From Pseudomonas taiwanensis DSM 21245 (lineage in GTDB: Bacteria; Pseudomonadota; Gammaproteobacteria; Pseudomonadales; Pseudomonadaceae), in the NCBI RefSeq assembly GCF_000425785.1, contig NZ_KE384453.1, forward strand, positions 98,428-162,427: a DNA stretch of 64,000 nucleotides, given 5' to 3'. A program made the translations under genes and the position numbers. Within the stretch, counting starts at the first letter, position 1; each line of letters opens with the position of its first letter. Under the pieces are notes generated by a model that had not been told where the DNA came from, ran no database searches, and saw only the letters and a program-made list of their open reading frames with translations. Shown here in pieces: positions 35,142 through 44,030 of this stretch.

Positions 35142-35216
35142 GAGGTCGAGCGCTGTCCCGCCCCTGCGTTTCTAGGCGCCGTGCTCCGCGATGCACCGCG
35201 CGGGCGGCGCTGGGTC
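35142..35216. repeat. Short REP-derived element between flhB and flhA
   Basis: TCGAGCGCTGTCCCGCCCCT at the left and GATGCACCGCGCGGGCGGCG at the right are the outer arms of the composite element found at 16.6 and 29.4 kb, here with most of the middle missing. It occupies the first half of the 219-bp flhB-flhA gap. Confidence 0.65.
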
Positions 35217-35261
35217 CTAAAAACGCTGAATTCCCCGAGCCATAGGCAAAACCCGCAAAGT

Positions 35262-35277
35262 TGGAAAGCTTCTTGCA
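35262..35277 (+). promoter_or_regulatory. Sigma-54 promoter of flhA
   Basis: TGGAAAG-CTTC-TTGCA, GG at 35263-35264 and GC at 35275-35276, 57 bp before the flhA start. The -24 element lacks the C-A-C of the consensus but the spacing is exact. Confidence 0.7.
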
Positions 35278-35333
35278 AAGCCACGCCCAAGCGCCCCCTT
35301 GGGTGTCAAAGTTTTGCTTGAAGAGGAATCGCG

Positions 35334-37463
35334 GTGGATCGCACTCAGTTAATCAGCAACGCCCGCAACAACCTGGCCGGTCTCGGTCGGGGCAACCTGG
35401 GCGTGCCGCTGCTGTTGCTGGTGATGTTGGCAATGATGATGTTGCCGATCCCGCCGTTCCTGCTCGACGTGTTCTTCACCTTCAACATCGCATTGTCGAT
35501 CGTCGTGCTGCTGGTCTGCGTCTACGCCCTGCGCCCGCTCGACTTTGCCGCGTTCCCCACCATTCTGCTGGTCGCCACGCTGCTGCGCCTGGCGCTCAAC
35601 GTCGCTTCCACCCGGGTGGTCATGCTCCACGGCCAGGAGGGACATGGCGCTGCCGGTAAGGTGATCCAGGCCTTCGGCGAAGTGGTGATCGGTGGTAACT
35701 ATGTGGTCGGTGCGGTGGTGTTCGCCATCCTCATGATCATCAACTTCGTGGTGGTGACCAAGGGTGCCGGGCGTATCTCCGAAGTCAGCGCGCGTTTTAC
35801 CCTGGACGCGATGCCCGGCAAACAGATGGCCATCGACGCCGACCTCAACGCCGGCCTGATCGACCAGGCCCAGGCCAAGGCGCGCCGCGCCGAGGTGGCG
35901 CAGGAGGCCGAGTTCTATGGCTCGATGGACGGTGCCAGCAAGTTCGTGCGCGGCGACGCCATCGCCGGTCTGCTGATCCTGTTCATCAACCTGATCGGCG
36001 GCATGCTGATCGGTATGCTGCAGCATGGCATGTCGTTCGGCGACGCCGGCAAGGTGTACGCCCTGCTGACCATCGGTGACGGTTTGGTGGCGCAGCTGCC
36101 ATCACTGCTGCTGTCCACGGCGGCGGCGATCATGGTTACCCGTGCCTCGGGCTCCGAGGACATGGGCAAGTTGATCAACCGGCAGATGTTCGATTCGCCC
36201 AAGGCCCTGGCGGTTTCCGGTGCGTTGATGATCGTCATGGGCCTGGTCCCGGGCATGCCGCACATCGCCTTCCTCAGCCTCGGGCTGCTGGCAGGCGGGG
36301 GTGCCTATCTGGTGTGGAAGAAGCAGCAGAAGGCCAAGATCAAGGCCCAGGAAGAGGTGCAGCGTCAACAGGACCTGCTGCCGTCGCCGCAGCGTGCACT
36401 GGAGACCAAGGAACTGGGCTGGGACGATGTCACGCCCATCGACATGATCGGCCTGGAAGTCGGCTATCGGTTGATTCCGCTGGTCGACCGCAACCAGGGT
36501 GGTCAGTTGTTGGCGCGGATCAAGGGCGTGCGCAAGAAGCTCTCCCAGGACCTGGGCTTTCTCATGCCTACCGTGCATATTCGCGACAACCTGGACCTGC
36601 AGCCCAGCGCCTACCGCCTGACGCTGATGGGGGTGATCCTGGCCGAAGCCGAGATCTACCCGGACCGCGAACTGGCCATCAACCCCGGTCAGGTGTTCGG
36701 GACGCTCAATGGTATCGCCGCACGTGACCCGGCATTCGGCCTGGAAGCGGTGTGGATCGACATCGGCCAGCGTGCCCAGGCGCAGTCGCTGGGCTACACC
36801 GTGGTGGACGCCAGTACCGTGGTCGCCACCCATCTCAACCAGATCCTGCAGAAACATTGCCACGAGCTGATCGGCCACGAGGAAGTCCAGCAGCTCTTGC
36901 AGGTGTTGGCCAAGGCATCGCCTAAACTTGCCGAGGAGTTGGTCCCGGGTGTCATTTCCTTGTCGGGGTTGCTCAAGGTCCTGCAGGCATTACTTTCCGA
37001 GCAGGTGCCGGTGCGTGACATTCGCAGTATTGCCGAGGCCATCGCCAACAATGCCAGCAAGAGTCAAGATACCGCCGCATTGGTGGCTGCAGTGCGCGTC
37101 GGATTGTGTCGCGCCATCGTGCAAAGCATTGTCGGCGTTGAGTCCGAGCTACCTGTCATCACCCTTGAGCCAAGGTTGGAACAGATTTTGCTCAATAGTC
37201 TGCAAAGGGCCGGACAAGGTCAGGAAGACGGTGTTCTTCTGGAACCGAGCATGGCCGAAAAGCTGCAGCGTTCGTTGATCGAAGCTGCCCAGCGCCAAGA
37301 GATGCAGGGCCTGCCGGCCATCCTCCTGGTAGCGGGCCCGATCCGAGCCATGCTGTCGCGCTTCGGTCGTCTGGCTGTACCGAATTTGCATGTTCTGGCG
37401 TATCAGGAAATACCGGATAACAAGCAAGTCACCATCGTTGCCACTGTGGGCCCTAACGGCTGA
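35334..37463 (+). CDS. flhA: Flagellar export apparatus protein FlhA
   Basis: 709 residues. The N-terminal half has about eight transmembrane helices and the FHIPEP signature region (TLDAMPGKQMAIDADLNAG near 157-175). The C-terminal half is the cytoplasmic ring that receives chaperone-substrate complexes. The GTG start is set by AAGAGGAA at 35321-35328. Confidence 0.97.
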   Translation: MDRTQLISNARNNLAGLGRGNLGVPLLLLVMLAMMMLPIPPFLLDVFFTFNIALSIVVLLVCVYALRPLDFAAFPTILLVATLLRLALNVASTRVVMLHGQEGHGAAGKVIQAFGEVVIGGNYVVGAVVFAILMIINFVVVTKGAGRISEVSARFTLDAMPGKQMAIDADLNAGLIDQAQAKARRAEVAQEAEFYGSMDGASKFVRGDAIAGLLILFINLIGGMLIGMLQHGMSFGDAGKVYALLTIGDGLVAQLPSLLLSTAAAIMVTRASGSEDMGKLINRQMFDSPKALAVSGALMIVMGLVPGMPHIAFLSLGLLAGGGAYLVWKKQQKAKIKAQEEVQRQQDLLPSPQRALETKELGWDDVTPIDMIGLEVGYRLIPLVDRNQGGQLLARIKGVRKKLSQDLGFLMPTVHIRDNLDLQPSAYRLTLMGVILAEAEIYPDRELAINPGQVFGTLNGIAARDPAFGLEAVWIDIGQRAQAQSLGYTVVDASTVVATHLNQILQKHCHELIGHEEVQQLLQVLAKASPKLAEELVPGVISLSGLLKVLQALLSEQVPVRDIRSIAEAIANNASKSQDTAALVAAVRVGLCRAIVQSIVGVESELPVITLEPRLEQILLNSLQRAGQGQEDGVLLEPSMAEKLQRSLIEAAQRQEMQGLPAILLVAGPIRAMLSRFGRLAVPNLHVLAYQEIPDNKQVTIVATVGPNG

Positions 37464-37474
37464 GGTAGTGGGTT

Positions 37475-38782
37475 ATGCAAGTTAAGCGTTTTTTCGCCGC
37501 CGATATGCGTCAGGCCATGAAGCTGGTCCGGGATGAGCTTGGCTCCGATGCCGCCATCATCGGTAACCGCCGTATTGCCGGTGGTGTCGAACTGACGGCT
37601 GCGCTGGACTACAAACTGTCGGCCCTGGCTCCGCGTGTGCCCAATGCCGAGCTTGAGCAAGAGCTGCGCAAGACCCAGTCGCGCATTGCCAACGTCCAGG
37701 CTGAGCTGGACAACCGTGATGACACAGCCGAAGGCAATCGCCAATTGTTCGCCGGGCAGTCGTTGACTGCCTCGGAGCCTTTGATCGAGCCTCACGTCGA
37801 CATGCCGGCCCCTGCCGCGGCACCTGCGCCGGCGCCGGTCGACCCGCGTTTGTTCGATGCCATGCGCTCGGAGCTGTCGGGGCTGCGCGAGCTGCTGGAA
37901 GTGCAGCTTGGCTCGCTGGCCTGGAGCCAGTTGCAGGGCAGCAAGCCGCAGCAGGCCAACCTCTGGCGTCGACTGCAGCGTATTGGCCTGTCCGGTCCGA
38001 TCGCTCGCGAGCTGCTGGATCTGACGGGCGAAATCGAAGAGCCGCGCCAGGCTTGGCGCATGCTGCTGGCGCACTTGGCACGGATGATCGAAGTGCCCGA
38101 GGTCGAGCCGATCGAGGAGGGCGGTGTCATCGCCATGGTCGGCCCGGCCGGCATGGGCAAGACCACCACCCTGGCCAAGCTGGCCGCCCGCTACGTGCTC
38201 AAGTACGGCCCGCAGAACCTGGCGCTGGTGAGCATGGACAGCTTCCGTATCGGCGCGCAGGAGCAGCTCAAGACCTTGGGTCGTATCCTCAATGTACCGG
38301 TGACCTACGTCGATCCAGGCCAGTCGCTGGCCCAGGCGCTGGAGCCGCTGTTGCGCAAGCGCGTGGTGTTGATCGACACCGCCGGCCTGCAAGCCAGCGA
38401 CCCGGCCCTGCGCATGCAACTGGAAACCCTGGCCGGTCGTGGCATTGCCGCCAAGAACTACCTGGTATTGGCAACCACCAGCCAGAAGCAGGTGCTGACC
38501 GCCGCCTACCACAGCTACAAGCGCTGCGGGCTGGCCGGTTGTATCCTGACCAAACTCGATGAAACGGCCAGCCTCGGTGATGTGCTGAGCCTTGCCATCA
38601 GTCATGAACTGCCCGTGGCCTACCTTACCGATGGCCCGCGCATTCCTGACGACCTGCACCTGCCGCGCGCGCACCAGTTGGTCAGCCGCGCGGTCAGTGT
38701 GCAGTTGCAGGACGAGCCCAGCGAAGAGGCCATGGCCGACATGTTCGCTGATCTCTATCACAACCCTCGGCGAGCGGGTTGA
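37475..38782 (+). CDS. flhF: Flagellar placement GTPase FlhF
   Basis: 435 residues of the SRP family: a basic N-terminal B domain, an Ala/Pro-rich linker near 105-125 and the NG domain with the G1 motif GPAGMGKTTT at 223-232 and DTAGLQASDP. FlhF marks the cell pole for flagellum assembly, and FleN limits its activity. It follows flhA by 11 bp. Confidence 0.96.
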   Translation: MQVKRFFAADMRQAMKLVRDELGSDAAIIGNRRIAGGVELTAALDYKLSALAPRVPNAELEQELRKTQSRIANVQAELDNRDDTAEGNRQLFAGQSLTASEPLIEPHVDMPAPAAAPAPAPVDPRLFDAMRSELSGLRELLEVQLGSLAWSQLQGSKPQQANLWRRLQRIGLSGPIARELLDLTGEIEEPRQAWRMLLAHLARMIEVPEVEPIEEGGVIAMVGPAGMGKTTTLAKLAARYVLKYGPQNLALVSMDSFRIGAQEQLKTLGRILNVPVTYVDPGQSLAQALEPLLRKRVVLIDTAGLQASDPALRMQLETLAGRGIAAKNYLVLATTSQKQVLTAAYHSYKRCGLAGCILTKLDETASLGDVLSLAISHELPVAYLTDGPRIPDDLHLPRAHQLVSRAVSVQLQDEPSEEAMADMFADLYHNPRRAG

Positions 38783-38875
38783 TGATGCAGCGTGTGCACA
38801 GTACCTACACCAAGGGGCCAGCAGAATTGCCTCCCGTGGGGTTTGGGTCCAAGCGAGACAAGGTAAACAACAGAC

Positions 38876-39709
38876 ATGGGTAGCATGCATCCCGTACAGG
38901 TGATCGCCGTAACCGGTGGCAAAGGTGGCGTCGGCAAGACTAACGTTTCAGTGAACCTGTCCCTGGCGCTGGCTGAGCTTGGTCGGCGGGTCATGCTGCT
39001 GGACGCCGACCTGGGCCTTGCCAATGTCGACGTACTGCTGGGCCTGACGCCCAAGCGCACCCTGGCCGATGTGATCGAGGGGCGTTGCGAGCTGCGCGAT
39101 GTCCTGCTGCAAGGCCCAGGCGGTGTGCGGATCGTGCCAGCGGCCTCAGGCACGCAGAGCATGGTGCACCTGGCGCCTGCCCAGCATGCAGGGCTTATCC
39201 AGGCATTCAGCGAGATCGGCGACAACCTCGACGTGCTGGTGATTGACACTGCTGCGGGTATTGGTGACTCGGTAGTCAGCTTCGTGCGCGCCGCCCAGGA
39301 AGTGCTGCTGGTGGTGTGTGACGAGCCGACCTCGATCACCGACGCCTACGCGCTGATCAAGCTGCTCAACCGTGACTACGGCATGAACCGTTTCCGTGTG
39401 CTGGCCAACATGGCGCAGAGCCCGCAGGAAGGGCGCAATCTGTTCGCCAAGTTGACCAAGGTCACCGATCGCTTCCTTGACGTCGCCCTACAATACGTCG
39501 GCGCCGTGCCGTATGACGAATGCGTGCGCAAGGCAGTTCAGAAACAGCGCGCCGTGTATGAAGCCTTCCCGCGGTCCAAGTGCGCCCTGGCGTTCAAGGC
39601 CATTGCGCAGAAGGTCGACAGCTGGCCGCTGCCGGCCAACCCCCGCGGGCACCTGGAATTCTTCGTCGAGCGTCTGGTGCAGCCCACCAGCGCAGGGCCG
39701 GTCCTATGA
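38876..39709 (+). CDS. fleN: Flagellar number regulator FleN (FlhG)
   Basis: 277 residues, MinD/ParA-type ATPase with deviant Walker A KGGVGKT at 16-22 and the switch segment LLDADLGLANVDVLLGL. It binds FleQ, lowering its ATPase activity, and keeps flagellar number low. Its stop overlaps the fliA start (ATGA). Confidence 0.96.
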   Translation: MGSMHPVQVIAVTGGKGGVGKTNVSVNLSLALAELGRRVMLLDADLGLANVDVLLGLTPKRTLADVIEGRCELRDVLLQGPGGVRIVPAASGTQSMVHLAPAQHAGLIQAFSEIGDNLDVLVIDTAAGIGDSVVSFVRAAQEVLLVVCDEPTSITDAYALIKLLNRDYGMNRFRVLANMAQSPQEGRNLFAKLTKVTDRFLDVALQYVGAVPYDECVRKAVQKQRAVYEAFPRSKCALAFKAIAQKVDSWPLPANPRGHLEFFVERLVQPTSAGPVL

Positions 39710-40446
39710 ACGCGAGCGGTTTCAAGATGTACAGCAGGGCGTCCAAGGATGCCCAGTACGAACTGGTGGAGCGGTATGCGCCACTGGTCAAACGCATCGC
39801 CTACCACCTGCTGGCCCGTCTGCCAGCCAATGTCCAGGTGGAGGACCTGATCCAGGCCGGCATGATCGGCCTCCTGGAAGTGGCCAACAAATACGACGCC
39901 AGCAAGGGCGCAAGCTTCGAAACCTATGCGGGTATTCGAATCCGTGGCGCGATGCTCGACGAGGTGCGCAAGGGCGATTGGGCGCCGCGTTCCGTGCACC
40001 GAAACACGCGCATGGTCAGTGACGCGATGCGGTCTGTTGAAGCCAGAACAGGTCGCGACGCTAAAGATCACGAAGTTGCTGCCGAACTTCAATTGAGTCT
40101 CGATGATTACTACGGGATTTTGAACGATACCCTGGGCAGTCGCCTGTTCAGCTTCGACGACCTGTTGCAGGACGGCGAGCACGAAGGGTTGCACGAGGAT
40201 GGCGCCAGCGGCCAGATCGAGCCGTCGCGCGATCTGGAGGACGAACGCTTCCAGGCTGCCCTGACCGATGCGATCGCCAACTTGCCGGAGCGTGAGCGGC
40301 TGGTGCTGGCGCTGTACTACGACGAAGAGCTGAACCTCAAGGAAATCGGTGAGGTGCTTGGGGTCAGCGAATCGCGTGTCAGCCAGCTGCACAGCCAATG
40401 CGCGGCGCGCCTGCGCAGTCGTCTTGGGGAATGGCGGGCACGTTGA
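39706..40446 (+). CDS. fliA: Flagellar sigma factor FliA (sigma-28)
   Basis: 246 residues. Region 2 (LVKRIAYHLLARLPANVQVEDLIQAGMIGLLEV), region 3 and region 4 (ELNLKEIGEVLGVSESRVSQLHSQ) are intact. It transcribes fliC and fliS from the sites listed above and, by family knowledge, many chemotaxis genes. The start overlaps the fleN stop. Confidence 0.97.
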   Translation: MNASGFKMYSRASKDAQYELVERYAPLVKRIAYHLLARLPANVQVEDLIQAGMIGLLEVANKYDASKGASFETYAGIRIRGAMLDEVRKGDWAPRSVHRNTRMVSDAMRSVEARTGRDAKDHEVAAELQLSLDDYYGILNDTLGSRLFSFDDLLQDGEHEGLHEDGASGQIEPSRDLEDERFQAALTDAIANLPERERLVLALYYDEELNLKEIGEVLGVSESRVSQLHSQCAARLRSRLGEWRAR

Positions 40447-40537
40447 GCCTGGGGTCGTTGCAGTCGTTTCACGTTGTACCGAATTGATTGAATGCGTGCT
40501 CGGGGCCGAGCGCGTTTGAGACTGCTTGGAGGTCTAA

Positions 40538-40924
40538 TTGAACAAAGACATGAAAATCCTCATCGTTGACGACTTTTCGACGATGCGGCGGATCATCAAG
40601 AACCTGTTGCGTGATCTGGGTTTCACCAATACCGATGAAGCCGACGACGGCACCACGGCGCTGCCGATGCTCGAAAGTGGCCATTACGATTTCCTGGTGA
40701 CCGACTGGAACATGCCGGGCATGTCCGGAATCGACCTGTTGCGCAAAGTGCGCGCCCATGATCGCCTCAAGGGTATGCCGGTGCTGATGGTGACCGCCGA
40801 AGCCAAGCGCGACCAGATCATCGAAGCGGCCCAGGCCGGCGTCAATGGCTACGTGGTCAAGCCTTTCACTGCCCAAGTGCTCAAGGAAAAGATCGAGAAA
40901 ATCTTCGAGCGCGTTAACGGCTGA
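40538..40924 (+). CDS. cheY: Chemotaxis response regulator CheY
   Basis: The receiver proper, from ATG 40550, is 124 residues with phosphoacceptor Asp52 (LVTDWNMPG), MVTAEA and the lysine in VVKPFT. The strong Shine-Dalgarno sequence TGGAGG at 40527-40532 is 5 bp before an in-frame TTG at 40538 but 17 bp before the ATG, so translation probably starts at TTG and adds four residues (MNKD). Phospho-CheY binds FliM. Confidence 0.95.
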   Translation: MNKDMKILIVDDFSTMRRIIKNLLRDLGFTNTDEADDGTTALPMLESGHYDFLVTDWNMPGMSGIDLLRKVRAHDRLKGMPVLMVTAEAKRDQIIEAAQAGVNGYVVKPFTAQVLKEKIEKIFERVNG

Positions 40925-40943
40925 GGCACGTAAGGGGGGCGCC

Positions 40944-41732
40944 ATGGAACCATCACATACGTCTTTGGGCGAGTTCGAATCGACCCTGAAGAAACATGCC
41001 GAGGAGTTGGTCGAGAGCCTGGAACGGGGACGTTTCGGCGATGCGGTGCAGCTGATCCATCAGCTGAACCAGACCCGCGACCGTGGCTTGTATCAGGAAG
41101 TCGGCAAGCTCACCCGCGAGCTGCACAGCGCGATCGTCAGCTTCCAGATCGACCCGCGCATGCCGCAGGCCGAGGAGGTCTCGCAGATCACCGACGCCAC
41201 CGAGCGCCTGTCCTACGTGGTCAAACTCACCGAGGGTGCGGCCAACCGCACCATGGACCTGGTGGAGCAGAGCACGCCGGTACTCAACGAGCTGTCCGCC
41301 GAGGCCCAGGCCCTGAGCGTTGACTGGCAACGGTTCATGCGCCGCGAGGTGGCAGCACCGGAGTTTCGTGAGCTGGTCAAGCGCGTCGACAGTTTCCTGA
41401 CGCATAGCGCCGACGGGAACCGCAAGGTCGCCGGCCACCTCAACGATATCTTGCTGGCTCAGGACTATCAGGACCTGACCGGCCAGGTGATCAAGCGGGT
41501 AACCGCGCTGGTCACCGAAGTAGAAAGCAATCTGCTCAAGCTCGTGCTGATGGCCAGTCAGGTCGACCGTTTTGCCGGTATCGAACATGACCACCAGCAG
41601 CTGCGCGCTGAAAAAGATCAAGAAAAACATCCAACCCGGGGTGAAGGTCCGCAGATTCATGCCGATAAGCGTGAAGACGTCGTGTCCGGTCAGGACGATG
41701 TCGATGATCTGCTGTCCAGTCTGGGTTTTTAG
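40944..41732 (+). CDS. cheZ: CheY-P phosphatase CheZ
   Basis: 262 residues, a long helical hairpin. The catalytic segment is DILLAQDYQDLTGQVIKRV, and the C-terminal CheY-binding peptide is DDVDDLLSSLGF. AAGGGGGG upstream of ATG 40944 gives a strong ribosome site. It removes phosphate from CheY. Confidence 0.95.
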   Translation: MEPSHTSLGEFESTLKKHAEELVESLERGRFGDAVQLIHQLNQTRDRGLYQEVGKLTRELHSAIVSFQIDPRMPQAEEVSQITDATERLSYVVKLTEGAANRTMDLVEQSTPVLNELSAEAQALSVDWQRFMRREVAAPEFRELVKRVDSFLTHSADGNRKVAGHLNDILLAQDYQDLTGQVIKRVTALVTEVESNLLKLVLMASQVDRFAGIEHDHQQLRAEKDQEKHPTRGEGPQIHADKREDVVSGQDDVDDLLSSLGF

Positions 41733-41744
41733 GGAGCACGTTTA

Positions 41745-43985
41745 ATGAGCTTCGGCGCCGATGAAGAAATCCTTCAGGATTTCCTGGTAGAAGCCGGCGA
41801 AATTCTTGAGCAACTGTCCGAGCAATTGGTCGAGCTGGAAAGCCGGCCTGACGATGCTGACCTGCTCAATGCGATCTTTCGCGGTTTTCACACTGTAAAA
41901 GGGGGCGCCGGCTTCCTTCAGCTCAATGAGCTGGTGGAGTGCTGCCATATCGCGGAGAACGTGTTCGACATCCTGCGCAAAGGTGAGCGCCGGGTCGATG
42001 CGGAACTGATGGACGTGGTCCTGGAAGCCCTGGACACGGTCAACAGCATGTTCGGCCAGGTGCGCGAGCGCAGCGAGATCACGCCAGCCACGCCTGAACT
42101 GCTGGCGGCGCTCTCGCGCTTGGCCGAGCCGGCCGGGGCCGAGGTCGCCGCGCCGGTGGTCGAAGCCGCGCCGGTGGCCGAACAGGCCGTCGCCGAAGCC
42201 GATATCACCGACACCGAATTCGAACAACTGCTCGACTCGCTCGATGCCGTGAAAGCCCAGGCCGAGGCCGCTTCCGAGCAGCTGCAGGGCGAAACGCTGA
42301 CCGGCAGTGGCGATGAAATCACCGATGCCGAATTCGAATCGTTGCTCGATCAGTTGCACGGCAAGGGCCAGTTCTCGCCCGAGCTCGCCGCCGCCGAGCC
42401 GCAAGCGGCGGCCAGCGCACCGGCGAGCGATGAAATCACCGACGAAGAATTCGAGTCGCTGCTCGATCAGTTGCACGGCAAAGGCTCGTTCCAGGCCGAC
42501 GCTTTGCCTTCGGCAGCCGCGCCCGCAGCCCAGCCCCCAGCGGCATCGGCAACTGCCAGCGGTGACGAGATCAGCGAACACGAGTTCGAAGCGCTGCTCG
42601 ATCAGTTGCACGGCAAAGGCAAGTTCTCGGGTGAAAGCGTCGCCGCAGAGGCACCTGCCGCTGTCGCAGCGCCGGTAGCGGCCAAGGCCGAGAGCCAGCC
42701 GGCAGCCAAGCCGGCCCCGGCTGCTGCGCCCGTCGCTGCACCTGCGGCGGCCGCCAAGCCTGCAGCCCCTGCCCGCAGCCCAGCGCCTGCCGCCGACAAG
42801 CATGCGGCCAGCGAAGCGGAGACCACCGTGCGGGTCGACACGGCGCGTCTGGACGAGATCATGAACATGGTCGGCGAACTGGTACTGGTGCGTAACCGCT
42901 TGGTGCGCCTGGGCCTCAATAGCGGCGACGAAGCCATGTCCAAGGCCGTGTCGAACCTCGACGTGGTCACCGCCGACTTGCAGACCGCGGTCATGAAAAC
43001 CCGCATGCAGCCGATCAAGAAAGTCTTCGGCCGCTTCCCGCGCCTGGTCCGTGACCTGGCTCGCCAGCTCAAGAAAGAGATCAACCTGGAGCTGGTCGGC
43101 GAAGAGACCGACCTGGACAAGAACCTGGTCGAGGCCCTGGCCGATCCGTTGGTGCACCTGGTGCGCAACGCCGTCGACCACGGCGTGGAAATGCCCGACG
43201 AACGCGAGGCCGCAGGCAAGGCCCGGACCGGCCGGGTGGTGTTGTCCGCCGAGCAGGAAGGCGACCACATCCTGCTGTCGATTTCCGATGACGGCAAGGG
43301 CATGGACCCGAGCATCCTGCGTGCCAAGGCCGTGGAAAAGGGCCTGATGGACAAAGACGCGGCCGATCGCCTGAGCGAATCGGACTGCTACAACCTGATC
43401 TTCGCCCCAGGCTTCTCGACCAAGACCGAGATCTCCGACGTGTCCGGCCGTGGCGTGGGCATGGACGTGGTGAAGACCAAGATTTCCCAGCTCAACGGCT
43501 CGATCAACATCTTCTCGGCCAAGGGCCAGGGCTCGAAGATCGTCATCAAGGTGCCGCTGACCCTGGCGATCATGCCGACCCTGATGGTGATGCTGGGCAA
43601 CCAGGCGTTCGCCTTCCCGTTGGTCAACGTCAACGAGATCTTCCACCTCGACCTGTCGCGTACCAACGTGGTCGACGGCCAGGAAGTGGTGATCGTGCGC
43701 GACAAGGCATTGCCGCTGTTCTACCTCAAGCGCTGGCTGGTCCAGGACCAGGTGCACGAGGAGCAGCGCGAAGGCCATGTGGTGATTCTTTCGGTCGGTA
43801 CTCAACGTATCGGCTTCGTGGTCGACCAGTTGGTGGGCCAGGAAGAGGTGGTGATCAAGCCGCTGGGCAAGATGCTGCAGGGCACACCGGGCATGTCCGG
43901 TGCCACCATCACCGGTGACGGGCGCATTGCGCTGATTCTCGACGTTCCGAGCATGCTCAAGCGTTACGCCGCCCGGCGTTATTGA
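41745..43985 (+). CDS. cheA: Chemotaxis histidine kinase CheA
   Basis: 746 residues. The P1 Hpt domain has the phosphorylatable His49 (FHTVKGGAGF). Residues ~150-300 hold four copies of a D-E-I-x-x-x-E-F-E-x-L-L-D-x-L motif (152-167, 189-210, 228-249, 273-294), where the CheY-binding P2 domain is normally found. An Ala/Pro linker, P3 dimerisation, P4 ATPase (HLVRNAVDHG, GRGVGMDVV) and P5 CheW-like domains follow. It phosphorylates CheY and CheB. Confidence 0.96.
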   Translation: MSFGADEEILQDFLVEAGEILEQLSEQLVELESRPDDADLLNAIFRGFHTVKGGAGFLQLNELVECCHIAENVFDILRKGERRVDAELMDVVLEALDTVNSMFGQVRERSEITPATPELLAALSRLAEPAGAEVAAPVVEAAPVAEQAVAEADITDTEFEQLLDSLDAVKAQAEAASEQLQGETLTGSGDEITDAEFESLLDQLHGKGQFSPELAAAEPQAAASAPASDEITDEEFESLLDQLHGKGSFQADALPSAAAPAAQPPAASATASGDEISEHEFEALLDQLHGKGKFSGESVAAEAPAAVAAPVAAKAESQPAAKPAPAAAPVAAPAAAAKPAAPARSPAPAADKHAASEAETTVRVDTARLDEIMNMVGELVLVRNRLVRLGLNSGDEAMSKAVSNLDVVTADLQTAVMKTRMQPIKKVFGRFPRLVRDLARQLKKEINLELVGEETDLDKNLVEALADPLVHLVRNAVDHGVEMPDEREAAGKARTGRVVLSAEQEGDHILLSISDDGKGMDPSILRAKAVEKGLMDKDAADRLSESDCYNLIFAPGFSTKTEISDVSGRGVGMDVVKTKISQLNGSINIFSAKGQGSKIVIKVPLTLAIMPTLMVMLGNQAFAFPLVNVNEIFHLDLSRTNVVDGQEVVIVRDKALPLFYLKRWLVQDQVHEEQREGHVVILSVGTQRIGFVVDQLVGQEEVVIKPLGKMLQGTPGMSGATITGDGRIALILDVPSMLKRYAARRY

Positions 43986-44030
43986 TTTCGGTGGCGCCGC
44001 CTGGCGGTTGCGCCACCTAATGGAGTGTTT

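Noticed and set aside
40505..40512. Possible sigma-28 -10 element GCCGAGCG before cheY
   Set aside because: No -35 match, and GAGC departs from GATA at key positions.
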